The notes below the pieces were generated by a model. It was given only the letters and a program-made list of their open reading frames with translations, was not told the DNA's origin and ran no database searches. Shown here one piece after another: positions 40,921 to 50,472 of a stretch of DNA of 64,000 nucleotides. Source of the DNA: Bacteroides propionicigenes (GTDB taxonomy: Bacteria; Bacteroidota; Bacteroidia; Bacteroidales; Bacteroidaceae); the NCBI RefSeq assembly GCF_018390535.1, contig NZ_JAHBBW010000004.1, positions 62,001 to 126,000 on the forward strand, given 5' to 3'. Made by a program: the position numbers and the translations under genes. Position 1 is the first letter of the stretch; each line of letters starts with the position of its first letter.

Positions 40921-42206
40921 AACATCATATTTTTGAATTGTTCCATTATTTTGTCTCGTTTGTATATCTCTTCTTTTGTCAGTGCAAATCCCATGTACTT
41001 ACACGCATGGTCATTCTTCAGGATGCAAATGCACATACGTTTATAGGTAGGTATTTCCCGGAATTCTGCAATATCAATATCGTCCAGATAATCCATACGG
41101 ACGGGTTTCTTGTTTGTTTTGTAATTGGTATAGTTCACCACTTCGATAGGGATGCCTGCGTCTTGCAGTTTCTTGATAGTATTCTCGCTAAGGCACCCTC
41201 CTTTAGTTCGCCAGAATTCGATGCTGACAGTCAGCTTTTTCAAATAGTTGCGCCGGGCTTCTTCGGGTAACGTAGAGAGCAGGAATTGCATAAAACTCTT
41301 CCAAGTATACCCCTCAGGTATCCGTACACTCTGCCATCCCATGGCATGGGTTCCACCGTAAATACCCGTAAAATTCACGCCATTGACACGTCCTATCATC
41401 TTTCCCCAAGTATTAGGGTCTATCACTTTATACAACGCCAAACTTTCCTGTGCTTCGCAAAGGAACGGACTTGCCACACGCTGACGTTCTATATTGACTC
41501 CCGCCTTATAATACAAGTCGTATAAATGATTGTAATCGAAACCAAACTTTCCATTGGCCGTCCAAATGTCCGTCGTTTTCCAATCGTATATGGGGTACGC
41601 ATTATATATGTCATTACCGATTTTAGAGGTCCACCTGTAATTATGGTACATTTGGTATTTGCGATTTAAATGGATGCTGCGCCAACGGTTAAAGCTCTCC
41701 TGCGTACGGATGCCTATAAGGAAACAAGTACGCACCGCATCTTTTCGCAAATGCAACCATTTGGCAAAATGCATTTGGTATTCGTAATCCCACATATTCT
41801 CCGTATAGAAAGGGAAAGCCTCCTTTGTATAGGCCCCCGGGGGCATCTGGCGTACCCAAAGCTCTTTCATATCCTCATCCCATGGCCGCCAATAGCTTTG
41901 ATACATAGATGTACAGGTTGTAACTTTGAAAGGCACACATACCCGATAAACCTCTAAGATATCCTTATTGGCTTCTAATATACGATCTACATAGTCTATG
42001 GTTACGGTATACTGTATCTCATAGTCCATATGAAACACACATATCTTTCGCTTCAGGTTATTGCGCCGGATATAATCTATGCACAAGTTCAGCAGTACAC
42101 CGCTATCCTTACCACCGGAAAAAGACACGCATATAGTATCAAACTCCCTAAAAATCAATCCCAAACGTTCCTGTGCAAGTTCGTATACATTTTTAGATGT
42201 GACCAT
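40917..42206 (-). CDS. PP-loop (PAPS reductase-like, DUF3440) protein, IbrA-like
   Basis: This 429-residue protein has an ATP-pyrophosphatase P-loop SFSGGKDSGVLLNL (SGGKDS at 30-35), typical of PAPS reductases and of DndC-type enzymes. The following body and C-terminal region match, by recall, DUF3440. The protein probably adenylates a substrate; sulfur transfer to nucleic acid or a regulatory role are both conceivable. ATG 42206 is chosen because the homologous part starts there and it is two bases from the upstream stop; the longer frame to 42287 runs inside the upstream gene. It overlaps the ParB-like gene by four bases. Confidence 0.78.
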   Translation of the reverse strand: MVTSKNVYELAQERLGLIFREFDTICVSFSGGKDSGVLLNLCIDYIRRNNLKRKICVFHMDYEIQYTVTIDYVDRILEANKDILEVYRVCVPFKVTTCTSMYQSYWRPWDEDMKELWVRQMPPGAYTKEAFPFYTENMWDYEYQMHFAKWLHLRKDAVRTCFLIGIRTQESFNRWRSIHLNRKYQMYHNYRWTSKIGNDIYNAYPIYDWKTTDIWTANGKFGFDYNHLYDLYYKAGVNIERQRVASPFLCEAQESLALYKVIDPNTWGKMIGRVNGVNFTGIYGGTHAMGWQSVRIPEGYTWKSFMQFLLSTLPEEARRNYLKKLTVSIEFWRTKGGCLSENTIKKLQDAGIPIEVVNYTNYKTNKKPVRMDYLDDIDIAEFREIPTYKRMCICILKNDHACKYMGFALTKEEIYKRDKIMEQFKNMML

Positions 42207-42208
42207 AG

Positions 42209-42604
42209 TTATCTGTCTTTTTTCATTTTCACATAACGGGTCCAGACTTTCTCCTCCGAAAAGCCCAACTCTTTGAAAAGAGAGCAATGTTCCATGAAAG
42301 TAACCGAAGTCAATTCTTTACTCGAATCCGTTTCTGATATGACTTTTTCTAATAACAGTTTTAGTGTATCCTCATTATTACCTTCCACATAATAATTATT
42401 GATAACATACTCTTTCTTCTTTTCTTCTACCGGTATAAAACCTATAACGTTCTTTTTGTCTATTGCCACAAACCAGACAAAGTCTTCCGATGTGCGAAAT
42501 GGATAGTTATAATTCTGTTTCAGTATTTCCGGATTCATCACCAATGGCGCCACGAGCTCGTACAGCCGTCTGTCTGTTCCTTGTAGTTGTGTAATCTGTA
42601 TCAT
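42209..42604 (-). CDS. Small GNAT-like protein
   Basis: This 131-residue protein begins MIQITQLQGTDRRLYELVAP and has a GNAT-like order: FVWFVAIDKKNVIGFIPVEE, EYVINNYYVEGNNEDTLKLL, then TSVTFMEHCSLFKELGFSEE. The acetyl-CoA loop is weak, so it may be a divergent or inactive acetyltransferase. It is the first gene of a tight minus-strand cassette: two bases separate it from the PP-loop gene. A TATCTTTG promoter element lies 36 bases upstream. The combination with PP-loop and ParB-N proteins suggests one shared function. Confidence 0.65.
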   Translation of the reverse strand: MIQITQLQGTDRRLYELVAPLVMNPEILKQNYNYPFRTSEDFVWFVAIDKKNVIGFIPVEEKKKEYVINNYYVEGNNEDTLKLLLEKVISETDSSKELTSVTFMEHCSLFKELGFSEEKVWTRYVKMKKDR

Positions 42605-42639
42605 TGTAGTGTTGTCAGGCCAATTTTTCTTTTAATGTT

Positions 42640-42647
42640 CAAAGATA
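42640..42647 (-). promoter_or_regulatory. -7 element of the GNAT/PP-loop/ParB cassette
   Basis: TATCTTTG on the minus strand, 36 bases before the first ATG. The -33 box is weak. Confidence 0.5.
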
Positions 42648-42777
42648 AATATTAAACTTTATAAAATGAGCGGCTTTTAAATAGATTTAAGAATTGAGCG
42701 TCTATTTGTCACAAATTATTCTATTTTTGAGAATACATCACAACTAACTGTCAATCAGATATATACAAACAACCTAT

Positions 42778-42821
42778 CTCAGTATACGACTGAGACACCC
42801 TGAGTGTACGGCTGAAGCCCC
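42778..42821. repeat. Array E (weak): two 22-bp units
   Basis: CTCAGTATACGACTGAG at 42778 and CTGAGTGTACGGCTGAAG at 42800 align with a 22-bp step, and each is an imperfect palindrome. It lies in the 466-bp gap (42605-43070) between two divergent genes; otherwise I see only the two promoter elements there. Confidence 0.5.
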
Positions 42822-42946
42822 CCTCTGTCTGATGTAAGTTTTTTAGGCAATAGATCTCGTACGCACTGAGAATAGGTGTATGCAACATTTATTCGAAATT
42901 TTCCACATTTTATCACTGTTTTCACCGACTTATTAAAGAATATTCA

Positions 42947-42954
42947 TATATTTG
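42947..42954 (+). promoter_or_regulatory. -7 element for the 43-48 kb envelope gene set
   Basis: TATATTTG on the plus strand, 116 bases before the first ATG, leaving a leader of about 110 bases. No clear -33 box. Confidence 0.45.
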
Positions 42955-43070
42955 CGCAGTTTTTAAAGAGTATTCCAAAGGTCTTTAAATTTATCCTATT
43001 TTTCCAGATTCTTTAAAAAGAATAAACCGCATAAACAAAACAATAATATCGATTATAAACAGTAAAAATT

Positions 43071-44807
43071 ATGATGCTAAACACAAAAAAAAGACCGCTC
43101 ATAGCTGCGGCTCTACTATTAACATCGTTAGGAATAACCACATCGTGCATCGATAATAGTTATGACTTAAACAAAGATATTGACATGACAGTCAATATAG
43201 GTGGCGAACATTTGGCAATTCCCGTAGGATATACGGAGAAAATAACGCTGGATAAAATCATTGAAATTGACGAAGGAGATGATTTGCAGGTATTGGAGAA
43301 TGGAGAATACCATTTGCTGAAATCGGACAATATTGATGAGACAAATACATCGGTAAAGTTAGTGGACATAAATAAATCAGAGAATAATATTAGTCCAATT
43401 AGCATTATTAATGAAAATGAATTCCCTACAGATGTCGACTATACAGCAGAAAATGTAAAAAGTAACGGCTTCATTGATGCAACAGCCACAGAAATAGATC
43501 CGGCTGTAATAGAAATCGGTTCTTTGACAGCCATGGATGATGTAAACCTAACCTTGAAATTCAAGCTCGACGGTGCACTAAGCTATAATAAAGCTACAAT
43601 TAAGACTATGGAAATTGCGTTCCCTGATTTTTTACAATTCAAAGAGCAACTTACCGACAATAAATATACTATAACCAATAAGGAAATTGATAAGAATAAC
43701 GGTTTAGAGGTTGTATTGCATGTAACCGGATTTACATTTAGTGAACAATACGGTGAGGGGAAAAAAGTTGATGCCGGTACACTCTCGCTTCATGAAGCTG
43801 TAAATGTAGAAGCTACTGTTAACGTTACCGAAATCGATCTTTCAAAGAAAGCCTCTTTAAGTATCAAGCCGCAAATCACTCTGGACAAAATGACCGTAAA
43901 CAGTATGCAAGGTACTGTAAAACCCGATATGAATGTAAAACCCACAGAAGTGGAATTAAGTAATTTACCGGATTTTTTACAAGATGACGATGTTCAACTG
44001 GATATTATCAATCCGATTTTCTCATTTAAAGCCAACAACCCCTTAAATACAAATATAGAACTGGATGGAGTTATGACTGGCTATAAGAATGGGACAGTTA
44101 CTAAAAGCGTAAAAATAGGAAGCGGTAACGGTGGAGAGTCAATTATACTAAAACCAAGTGGACAAAACGAACAAACCATTTCTTTAACACGTATTGCAAC
44201 CACAATAGAAGGGGTGACTAATGTTGTTGTACCCAATTTAAATGACATAATCGAAACTATCCCCGACAAAATAACCGTCGATTTGGAACCGGCTGTAAAA
44301 TCCAATGACTATTATAATGTTGGCTTAGGGCAAGACTACATATTAAACAGTAGTTACGACATTGATGTTCCTCTGAGTTTCGGCAGCAATCTGAGAATTG
44401 TATACGAAGAGACCATTGACGACTTCGATCTCGACCTTGAAGATGTAGACATCAAAAAAGCGATTCTTTCAATAAACGCAGTCAACACCATTCCTTTAGC
44501 AATGGAAATCAAGAATGAGAACGTCAGCGCACTTGATGCGAATGGCAACGTGATAGAAGATATTGATGTAACCGTAGAAGGAACAATCACGGAAAGCAAA
44601 GATGGCAAAACTGAAGTTTCAAGCACGTTATCCATCAATCTCAACGCAACGGCAGAAGGTGCAATCAGCAAACTGGACGGTTTGAAGCTGAAAGTAACTG
44701 CTGTACCGGGACAAGCCACCGATGTTCAGTTATTAAGCTCACAGTGGATGCAACTGAAAGATATGAAGCTGAAAATACCTAATGGCATCAAAGTAGATTT
44801 GAATTAA
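43071..44807 (+). CDS. Hypothetical lipoprotein (beta-rich)
   Basis: This 578-residue protein is not one I recognise. It has a lipoprotein signal: KRPLIAAALLLTSLGITTSC, with Cys26 the likely lipidated residue. The rest is long beta-strand-like sequence, acidic (many D/E), with repeated VKLVDI-, VDLEPAV- and LSINA-type segments, consistent with stacked Ig-like or similar domains. There is no catalytic motif. It begins a three-gene set with a DUF5723 barrel and an OmpA-like protein, so it probably belongs to a shared outer-membrane complex. The alternative start at 43074 (second Met) is equally possible. Confidence 0.75.
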   Translation: MMLNTKKRPLIAAALLLTSLGITTSCIDNSYDLNKDIDMTVNIGGEHLAIPVGYTEKITLDKIIEIDEGDDLQVLENGEYHLLKSDNIDETNTSVKLVDINKSENNISPISIINENEFPTDVDYTAENVKSNGFIDATATEIDPAVIEIGSLTAMDDVNLTLKFKLDGALSYNKATIKTMEIAFPDFLQFKEQLTDNKYTITNKEIDKNNGLEVVLHVTGFTFSEQYGEGKKVDAGTLSLHEAVNVEATVNVTEIDLSKKASLSIKPQITLDKMTVNSMQGTVKPDMNVKPTEVELSNLPDFLQDDDVQLDIINPIFSFKANNPLNTNIELDGVMTGYKNGTVTKSVKIGSGNGGESIILKPSGQNEQTISLTRIATTIEGVTNVVVPNLNDIIETIPDKITVDLEPAVKSNDYYNVGLGQDYILNSSYDIDVPLSFGSNLRIVYEETIDDFDLDLEDVDIKKAILSINAVNTIPLAMEIKNENVSALDANGNVIEDIDVTVEGTITESKDGKTEVSSTLSINLNATAEGAISKLDGLKLKVTAVPGQATDVQLLSSQWMQLKDMKLKIPNGIKVDLN

Positions 44808-44857
44808 GAAAAATATATTTCATGCGATACAAACTAAAGATTCAATAATCATATATA

Positions 44858-46396
44858 ATGAAACGAATGAGAACAAATGTTTTAGCAATTATACTGTCCG
44901 GAGCAGTAGCGACACTTGCAATCAGTGACGCAATGGCACAGACACAGAACAGCCGTTCAACCTATTTTTTGGAAGGAAGCACTTACCGTCATGAACTCAA
45001 TCCTGCCTTTATGGGCGAACGCGGTTATGTCAGCTTCCCCGGTTTGGGAAATCTTACAATCGGTGCACAGTCCACAGGTGGCGTAGGCGACTTTATCTTC
45101 AAGAAAGCCAATGGAGACCTCACCACCTTCATGAATGAAGAAGTCAGCAGCGCCGAATTCATGAAAGGACTGCCTAAAAGACTGAAAGTAGGCGTCAACA
45201 TAGACGAGTCGATACTCTCCTTAGGTTTTCACGCTTGGGGCGGTTTCAACACATTAGGTATCTCCGTAAAGTCAAACACCAACTTCTTCATGCCCGATGA
45301 GCTCTTTAAGTTCATGAAGAACGGAGTAGCCAGCGAAACGGGAAGCAATTACAATGTGAAAAACCTGAATATCGTATCTACCAACTATGCGGAAATCGCT
45401 TTCGGCCATGCACGCGAAATCAATGAACGCCTGACAGTAGGCGCCAAAGTCAAGGCTCTCGTGGGATTGGCAAAAGCAACCATGCATATTGATGAGTTGA
45501 ACATCCTCGCCTCTCAGGACAAATGGACTATCACTCCTAAGAATGCCGAACTCTATATGTCCGCCAAGGGTCTTATAATACCTACCAAAGGTGAAACCGG
45601 CAACTATCAGGAAGACGACTATACGCTGGATGCCGACGGAAACAGAACCCAAACATTGAAAGAAGGCACTGAAGGACAGATTTCGTATGATGATATGGAT
45701 TTTGATACAGACAACCTCGGCCCCACAGGCTTCGGTATGGCTATTGATTTGGGAGCAACGTACAAGCTGAACGATGAATGGACATTCTCCGCCTCTCTGC
45801 TCGACCTCGGTTTCATATCTTGGAAGAATACAACTAAAGGAACAATGAGCAAGGACTTCACTTTCGACGGTTTCAGTGAAATCTCTGTAAAAGACGACGG
45901 AACTGATAGTAATCAAAAACTGGATACCCAAGTAGACGAATTGGTAGACGACCTTGCCGACCTCGCCAAATTTGACAAGGCAGGTGAAGGCATGAAACGT
46001 ACCACCGCCCTCGCAGCCACCCTGCACTTGGGTGCACAATACACATTGCCCGCTTACGACCGTCTGAGCTTCGGTTTCCTCTCCACTACCCGTATGCAAG
46101 GTAAGCACTCATGGACAGAAGCCCGCGTTTCTGCCAATGTAGCTCCTCTCTCTTGGTTTGAAGCATCTGTAAACTATGCCTTGTCCAACTTCGGCTCCGA
46201 TGCCGGTATCATGTTGAACTTCCACCCGCGCGGCTTCAACTTCTTCATCGGTGCAGACGTCCCCATGTGCAAATACGAACCGGCTTACTTCGCTCCTATC
46301 AGCCGTGCGCAAGTCAACGTAAACATGGGTATCAACTTCACTTTCGGACCCAAGCACAAGCGTAAATACAAAACGGTAGAAACTCAATCACTCTAA
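44858..46396 (+). CDS. DUF5723 outer-membrane protein
   Basis: This 512-residue protein has a signal peptide (MKRMRTNVLAIILSGAVATL, cleaved near AMAQ) and then STYFLEGSTYRHELNPAFMG, the start typical of DUF5723, a Bacteroidetes family related in appearance to FadL/OmpP1 barrels. The body has many amphipathic strands and ends near INFTFGPKHKRKYK, a strand followed by a basic tail. Function is unknown. It follows the lipoprotein gene by 50 bases and precedes the OmpA-like gene by 25, all on the plus strand. Confidence 0.78.
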   Translation: MKRMRTNVLAIILSGAVATLAISDAMAQTQNSRSTYFLEGSTYRHELNPAFMGERGYVSFPGLGNLTIGAQSTGGVGDFIFKKANGDLTTFMNEEVSSAEFMKGLPKRLKVGVNIDESILSLGFHAWGGFNTLGISVKSNTNFFMPDELFKFMKNGVASETGSNYNVKNLNIVSTNYAEIAFGHAREINERLTVGAKVKALVGLAKATMHIDELNILASQDKWTITPKNAELYMSAKGLIIPTKGETGNYQEDDYTLDADGNRTQTLKEGTEGQISYDDMDFDTDNLGPTGFGMAIDLGATYKLNDEWTFSASLLDLGFISWKNTTKGTMSKDFTFDGFSEISVKDDGTDSNQKLDTQVDELVDDLADLAKFDKAGEGMKRTTALAATLHLGAQYTLPAYDRLSFGFLSTTRMQGKHSWTEARVSANVAPLSWFEASVNYALSNFGSDAGIMLNFHPRGFNFFIGADVPMCKYEPAYFAPISRAQVNVNMGINFTFGPKHKRKYKTVETQSL

Positions 46397-46421
46397 ATTC
46401 ATCAACTAAAACAAGAAGAAT

Positions 46422-47858
46422 ATGAAAAAAATATATTGTCTGCTGTTTGCCATGTTGCCACTGGCTGCATTTGCAGGTGAAGTAAAAGTCACCAAACCGG
46501 CATTGACTTTGGAGAACGATACGCTGACACTGGATTTCAAGTTCAATATGGAAGCCGTGAAAGTCAACAGTACTCAATCCTATGCATTTACTCCGGTACT
46601 GTTTGCCGGAAAGAAGTACAAAACCCTGCCGCCCGTTGTTGTAACCGGTAAGAAGAAATTCAAGATGCGCCATAAAGACCGCAAACTTGCCAAGAAAGGC
46701 TATTATGATGCACCTTATACCATAATTAAAGGAAAGTCTGCCGACCGCCAAAATTTGGTTAACTACACCGTATGTCTTCCTTATGAAGAATGGATGAACG
46801 AGGCGGATATGTGGATATTGCAGGAAGGCAGAAAAGACTGTCTGCTGGATTTACCCGAAATAAAGGTAATAGAACCGGTAGTTATCGTAGAAGAAGAGCC
46901 ATTGCCACAGAAAGGGGCTATTTGCGAACCTTGTATGAGCATGGTGTCTTACCTTACTCCAACGGAAGAGCCTTTGAAAGTCCGTTCCGAACAAAACACC
47001 CTGTACATAGAATATGCAGTAGGCGGCACAGAATTCAAAGCTGATTTCAAGAACAACTCCACAGAGTTGCAAAAGCTGAAAGAAACTCTGAACCCGCTGA
47101 CCGAAGGTGATTTGGTTACTTTCAAAGCTATCAACGTATGCGGATACGCTTCACCCGACGGCTCAGCCAAGACCAACGACCGCGTGGCTACAAAACGTGC
47201 CGACTCCTTCGCTCTTTATCTGAGAGGAAGCTATCACTTCCCTGACAGCATATTGAACGTAACTTCAGCCGGTGAAGATTGGGACAGCCTTATTAAGATG
47301 CTCGAAGAAGACAAACCTGCATATGCAGACAAGGCATTGGAAATCATCAACAAATACACCAACCTTGATGTACGTGAAGCCAGACTGAAGACCGGATTGG
47401 GAGCCACGACTTATCGCACCATGATAAACGAATATTATTCCCGTTTGCGCCGTCTGTCTATCTCCGTGGATTACGAAATACGTGAAGTCCGCAACTCCGA
47501 AGCGGCAACATTGATTTATACCAATCCCAAGATGCTGAACCTGCAGGAAATGTATGGTGTGGCCAAGAACTTCCAACCGGGCACAAAGGAATATAAGGAA
47601 GTTTATGAAATAGCCGCCACTAATTACCCTGCAGACATTGTGGCGAATATCAATGCCGCCTCCGCCAATATCGTTTACGGTGACTTTGACCGTGCCGGAC
47701 AATACTTGGAAAGAGTAAAAGATGACCCTCGTGCATGGAACAACCTGGGAGTATTGGCATGGCTGTCCGGCGATACGGAAATCGCAAAGGAATGGTTTAC
47801 CAAAGCCTTGACCGTAGAGCCTGAAAAAGCACAGGAAAACCTGAATAAGATGAAGTAA
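46422..47858 (+). CDS. DUF3868-type OmpA/TPR envelope protein
   Basis: This 478-residue exported protein (signal MKKIYCLLFAMLPLAAFAGE) has an N-terminal segment like DUF3868 (about 25-130; LTPVL-type core YAFTPVLFAGKKYKTLPP), an OmpA-like region around 225-300 (VCGYASPDGSAKTNDRVATK, the peptidoglycan-binding loop) and a C-terminal TPR (AWNNLGVLAWLSGDTEIAKE). In Bacteroides, DUF3868 proteins are often linked to fimbrial genes; none is found here. It probably anchors the two preceding envelope proteins to peptidoglycan. That role is inferred. Confidence 0.72.
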   Translation: MKKIYCLLFAMLPLAAFAGEVKVTKPALTLENDTLTLDFKFNMEAVKVNSTQSYAFTPVLFAGKKYKTLPPVVVTGKKKFKMRHKDRKLAKKGYYDAPYTIIKGKSADRQNLVNYTVCLPYEEWMNEADMWILQEGRKDCLLDLPEIKVIEPVVIVEEEPLPQKGAICEPCMSMVSYLTPTEEPLKVRSEQNTLYIEYAVGGTEFKADFKNNSTELQKLKETLNPLTEGDLVTFKAINVCGYASPDGSAKTNDRVATKRADSFALYLRGSYHFPDSILNVTSAGEDWDSLIKMLEEDKPAYADKALEIINKYTNLDVREARLKTGLGATTYRTMINEYYSRLRRLSISVDYEIREVRNSEAATLIYTNPKMLNLQEMYGVAKNFQPGTKEYKEVYEIAATNYPADIVANINAASANIVYGDFDRAGQYLERVKDDPRAWNNLGVLAWLSGDTEIAKEWFTKALTVEPEKAQENLNKMK

Positions 47859-47880
47859 CGTACATCTTGATATAACTCAT

Positions 47881-47927
47881 AAGAGAGTTGCAATAGTGGG
47901 ATTTTTCCCCTATATTGCAACTCTTTT
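47881..47927 (+). terminator. Terminator after the OmpA/TPR gene
   Basis: AAGAGAGTTGCAATAG pairs with CTATATTGCAACTCTTTT with small mismatches. The stem ends in a T run, 22 bases past the stop. Confidence 0.75.
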
Positions 47928-47946
47928 AGTATAGATATAAGAAGAC

Positions 47947-48498
47947 ATGAAATACCTGATTCTATTCCTTACATTTGCCAAAATAGGAATGTTTACCATC
48001 GGTGGAGGATACGCCATGATACCACTTATTGAGCGAGAGATTGTAAACAAAAAATGGATGACTAAAAACGACTTTATGGAGATGTTCGCATTAACCCAGT
48101 CGCTACCGGGAGTGTTTGCGGTCAATATATCCATATTTGTCGGTTACAAACTGCACAAAGTAAAAGGCAGTTTGGTATGCGCTTTGGCTACCATACTACC
48201 GTCTTTCGTCATTATGATGCTGATAGCAATGTTCTTTGCCCGTTTTCAAGACAATCAAATTATGATACGCATCTTCAATGGCATTCGCCCGGCGGTGGTA
48301 GCCTTAATCGTATTTCCTTGCATTTCCGCAGTGCGTGCCTTGAAACTGAAATACTGGCAACTGGTGCTTCCCGCTATCGCAACATTGCTCATCTGGCAAT
48401 GCGGACTGTCGCCTGTCTACATTGTTTTGGCAGGAATTGCCGGCGGGCTCATTTACACACTATGGTTAAAAGATAAACTTACAAAACTACAAGCATGA
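47947..48498 (+). CDS. Chromate transporter family, half 1
   Basis: This 183-residue membrane protein is one half of a CHR-family transporter, with MFTIGGGYAMIPLIEREIVN near residue 15 and the conserved LTQSLPGVFAVNISIFVGYK. CHR proteins export chromate in Proteobacteria; in anaerobes the real substrate is uncertain. The family occurs either as a fused double protein or as two short homologues in tandem; here it is split. Its stop overlaps the next start by four bases (ATGA at 48495-48498). Confidence 0.88.
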   Translation: MKYLILFLTFAKIGMFTIGGGYAMIPLIEREIVNKKWMTKNDFMEMFALTQSLPGVFAVNISIFVGYKLHKVKGSLVCALATILPSFVIMMLIAMFFARFQDNQIMIRIFNGIRPAVVALIVFPCISAVRALKLKYWQLVLPAIATLLIWQCGLSPVYIVLAGIAGGLIYTLWLKDKLTKLQA

Positions 48499-49019
48499 TT
48501 TATTGGCAGCTAATCTTAGTATATCTAAAAATTGGAATGTTCGGATTCGGAGGTGGCTATGCCATGCTCTCATTAATCCAACACGAAGTAGTAGACCGCT
48601 ATCACTGGCTCACACTCCAGCAATTTACCGACGTCGTAGCTATTTCACAGATGACACCGGGACCGATTGGTATCAACAGCGCCACATATGTAGGCTATAC
48701 CGTTACTCAAAGCGCATGGGGAGCTGTTGCCGCCACCGTGGCTGTCTGCCTGCCTTCATTCATATTAGTACTGCTCATATCCTATTTCTTCGTGAAATGC
48801 AGAGACAACAAATACATCAAGGCTGCCATGTCGGGACTATTGCCAATGTCTGTTTCACTGATTGCCGCAGCCGCCTTGTTACTGATGAATAAAGAAAACT
48901 TCATTGACTACAAAAGCATTCTCATCTTTGCGGCTGCTTTCGGAGTGACTTGGAAGTGGAAGATACATCCTATCCTGCTGATAATACTTGCGGGAATAGC
49001 CGGATATATTCTATATTGA
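48495..49019 (+). CDS. Chromate transporter family, half 2
   Basis: This 174-residue protein is homologous to its neighbour: YLKIGMFGFGGGYAMLSLIQ near residue 9 and ISQMTPGPIGINSATYVGYT near 50. The two are translated together by overlap and probably form a heterodimer. It ends eight bases before the convergent FucP-like gene, leaving no room for an independent terminator. Confidence 0.88.
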   Translation: MIYWQLILVYLKIGMFGFGGGYAMLSLIQHEVVDRYHWLTLQQFTDVVAISQMTPGPIGINSATYVGYTVTQSAWGAVAATVAVCLPSFILVLLISYFFVKCRDNKYIKAAMSGLLPMSVSLIAAAALLLMNKENFIDYKSILIFAAAFGVTWKWKIHPILLIILAGIAGYILY

Positions 49020-49027
49020 CAGGTCTT

Positions 49028-50242
49028 TTACCGCACTTTTCCTGCGACAGACAGCATTTTGCGTGCATAGCACCAAACCACGCAATAAGCAGCCAACGGT
49101 ACGATAAACGCTATCACCATTGTTGTATAATCGGCTACAAGCCCCATCAACAGAGGACCTACTACCCCGCCTACGGGAGACATCATCAAGAAAGAAGAAG
49201 CACGCTTGGTATGGTTGCCCAACCCTCTTAGAGAAAGAGCAAAAATAGTAGGAAACATTATAGCCTCGAAAGCATATCCGCAGAGCAACGCTATCAGTGA
49301 CACCATACCGACATCAAGCAATACCGCCAAAGTAGTCACTACCGTTCCTGTAGCGCAAACCAACAACATTTTCTCTGCACGTACACGTCCCATAATCCAG
49401 CTACCCGCAAAACGTCCCAGCATAAACAAGCCCAATCCGCCAAACGAGAGTACCAGTGAAGCATCACGAGCATTCATCCAGCCCTGCTCTACTACATAAT
49501 TGATAAAAAAGCTATTAATGGAAATTTCTCCTATTTCGTAGGCAAACAAAGCGAGCAGACCAAAGATAAAAAGTTTGTGTGACCACAGCCCTATCTGATG
49601 CCCTTCTTCATCCACCTCTATCCCATGCTCTATTTCGGGTAGCTTTATCCTTGAAAAAACCAGTGCTACTAACAATACAACTATCCCCATACCGACATAA
49701 GGCAGAGCCACATTACCCCCACTGCCATTCCCGTCTTCCGAAAACAAAAGCAACCCTGCCAATACAGGAGCGCAAATACATCCCAATCCGTTGAACGATT
49801 GTGCAAAATTCAAGCGGCTGGCAGCTGTCTCTTTTGCTCCCAATTCCGTAGCATAAGGATTGGCTGCAGTTTCCAAAAAAGTCAGTCCGCAACCAATGAC
49901 AAAAAGAGCAAACAAAAACATATTGAACGACAGATAGTACTGTCCGGGAATAAACAATAACGACCCGATACCATACAGCAGTAATCCGAAAACCACCCCT
50001 CTGCGATACCCGAAACGGCTTATGAATAAGCCTGCAGGAATAGCCATAACAAAATATCCCATATACATCATTGCTTGGATAAAAGCCGAATGCGCTTTCG
50101 TAATATCCAGTAATTCTTGGAAATGTTTGTTCAGCACATCCAAAATGGCATGCGCAAATCCCCATAAAAAGAAGAGAGAAGTAATCAATATAAAAGGAAC
50201 AAGATATTGTTCCCCCACCAACGGTATTCGTTTCTGTTTCAT
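49028..50242 (-). CDS. FucP/GluP-type sugar:H+ symporter (MFS)
   Basis: This 404-residue protein has twelve hydrophobic segments and begins MKQKRIPLVGEQYLVPFILI; the sequence LFFLWGFAHAILDVLNKHFQ near residue 22 is a signature of the fucose/glucose-galactose permease group. Motif GLTFLETAANPYATELG near 130 supports this. The sugar cannot be told; L-fucose, glucose/galactose or N-acetylglucosamine are possible. Start 50242 is used because a -7 element lies at 50274-50281, inside the longer frame. No sugar kinase or isomerase is adjacent. Confidence 0.85.
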   Translation of the reverse strand: MKQKRIPLVGEQYLVPFILITSLFFLWGFAHAILDVLNKHFQELLDITKAHSAFIQAMMYMGYFVMAIPAGLFISRFGYRRGVVFGLLLYGIGSLLFIPGQYYLSFNMFLFALFVIGCGLTFLETAANPYATELGAKETAASRLNFAQSFNGLGCICAPVLAGLLLFSEDGNGSGGNVALPYVGMGIVVLLVALVFSRIKLPEIEHGIEVDEEGHQIGLWSHKLFIFGLLALFAYEIGEISINSFFINYVVEQGWMNARDASLVLSFGGLGLFMLGRFAGSWIMGRVRAEKMLLVCATGTVVTTLAVLLDVGMVSLIALLCGYAFEAIMFPTIFALSLRGLGNHTKRASSFLMMSPVGGVVGPLLMGLVADYTTMVIAFIVPLAAYCVVWCYARKMLSVAGKVR

Positions 50243-50273
50243 AATATCTTTTATCTGCCAATAAATGCGGCTG

Positions 50274-50281
50274 CAAAGATA
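50274..50281 (-). promoter_or_regulatory. -7 element for the FucP-like gene
   Basis: TATCTTTG on the minus strand, 31 bases before the ATG at 50242. The -33 box is poor. Confidence 0.55.
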
Positions 50282-50411
50282 AACAATAAAAACTTGTCCA
50301 TAACCTATCCAATTTAAATAATTACCGCCCCCGGATACAGTTATCACAAAAGCATCACGAATAAGCCATATAGAGGCTATCTAAAGCCTTTTTTTTTGCA
50401 GAAACAACAAA

Positions 50412-50453
50412 AAAGCAAAGCTCTGAAATCCTTGAATTTCAGAGCTTTGCTTT
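50412..50453 (-). terminator. Terminator after tRNA-Asp
   Basis: AAAGCAAAGCTCTGAAAT pairs perfectly with its complement at 50436-50453 around a 6-base loop and is followed on the minus strand by TTTTTTGTTGTTTC. Confidence 0.85.
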
Positions 50454-50472
50454 AATTTGCTATTTGCTTTCG

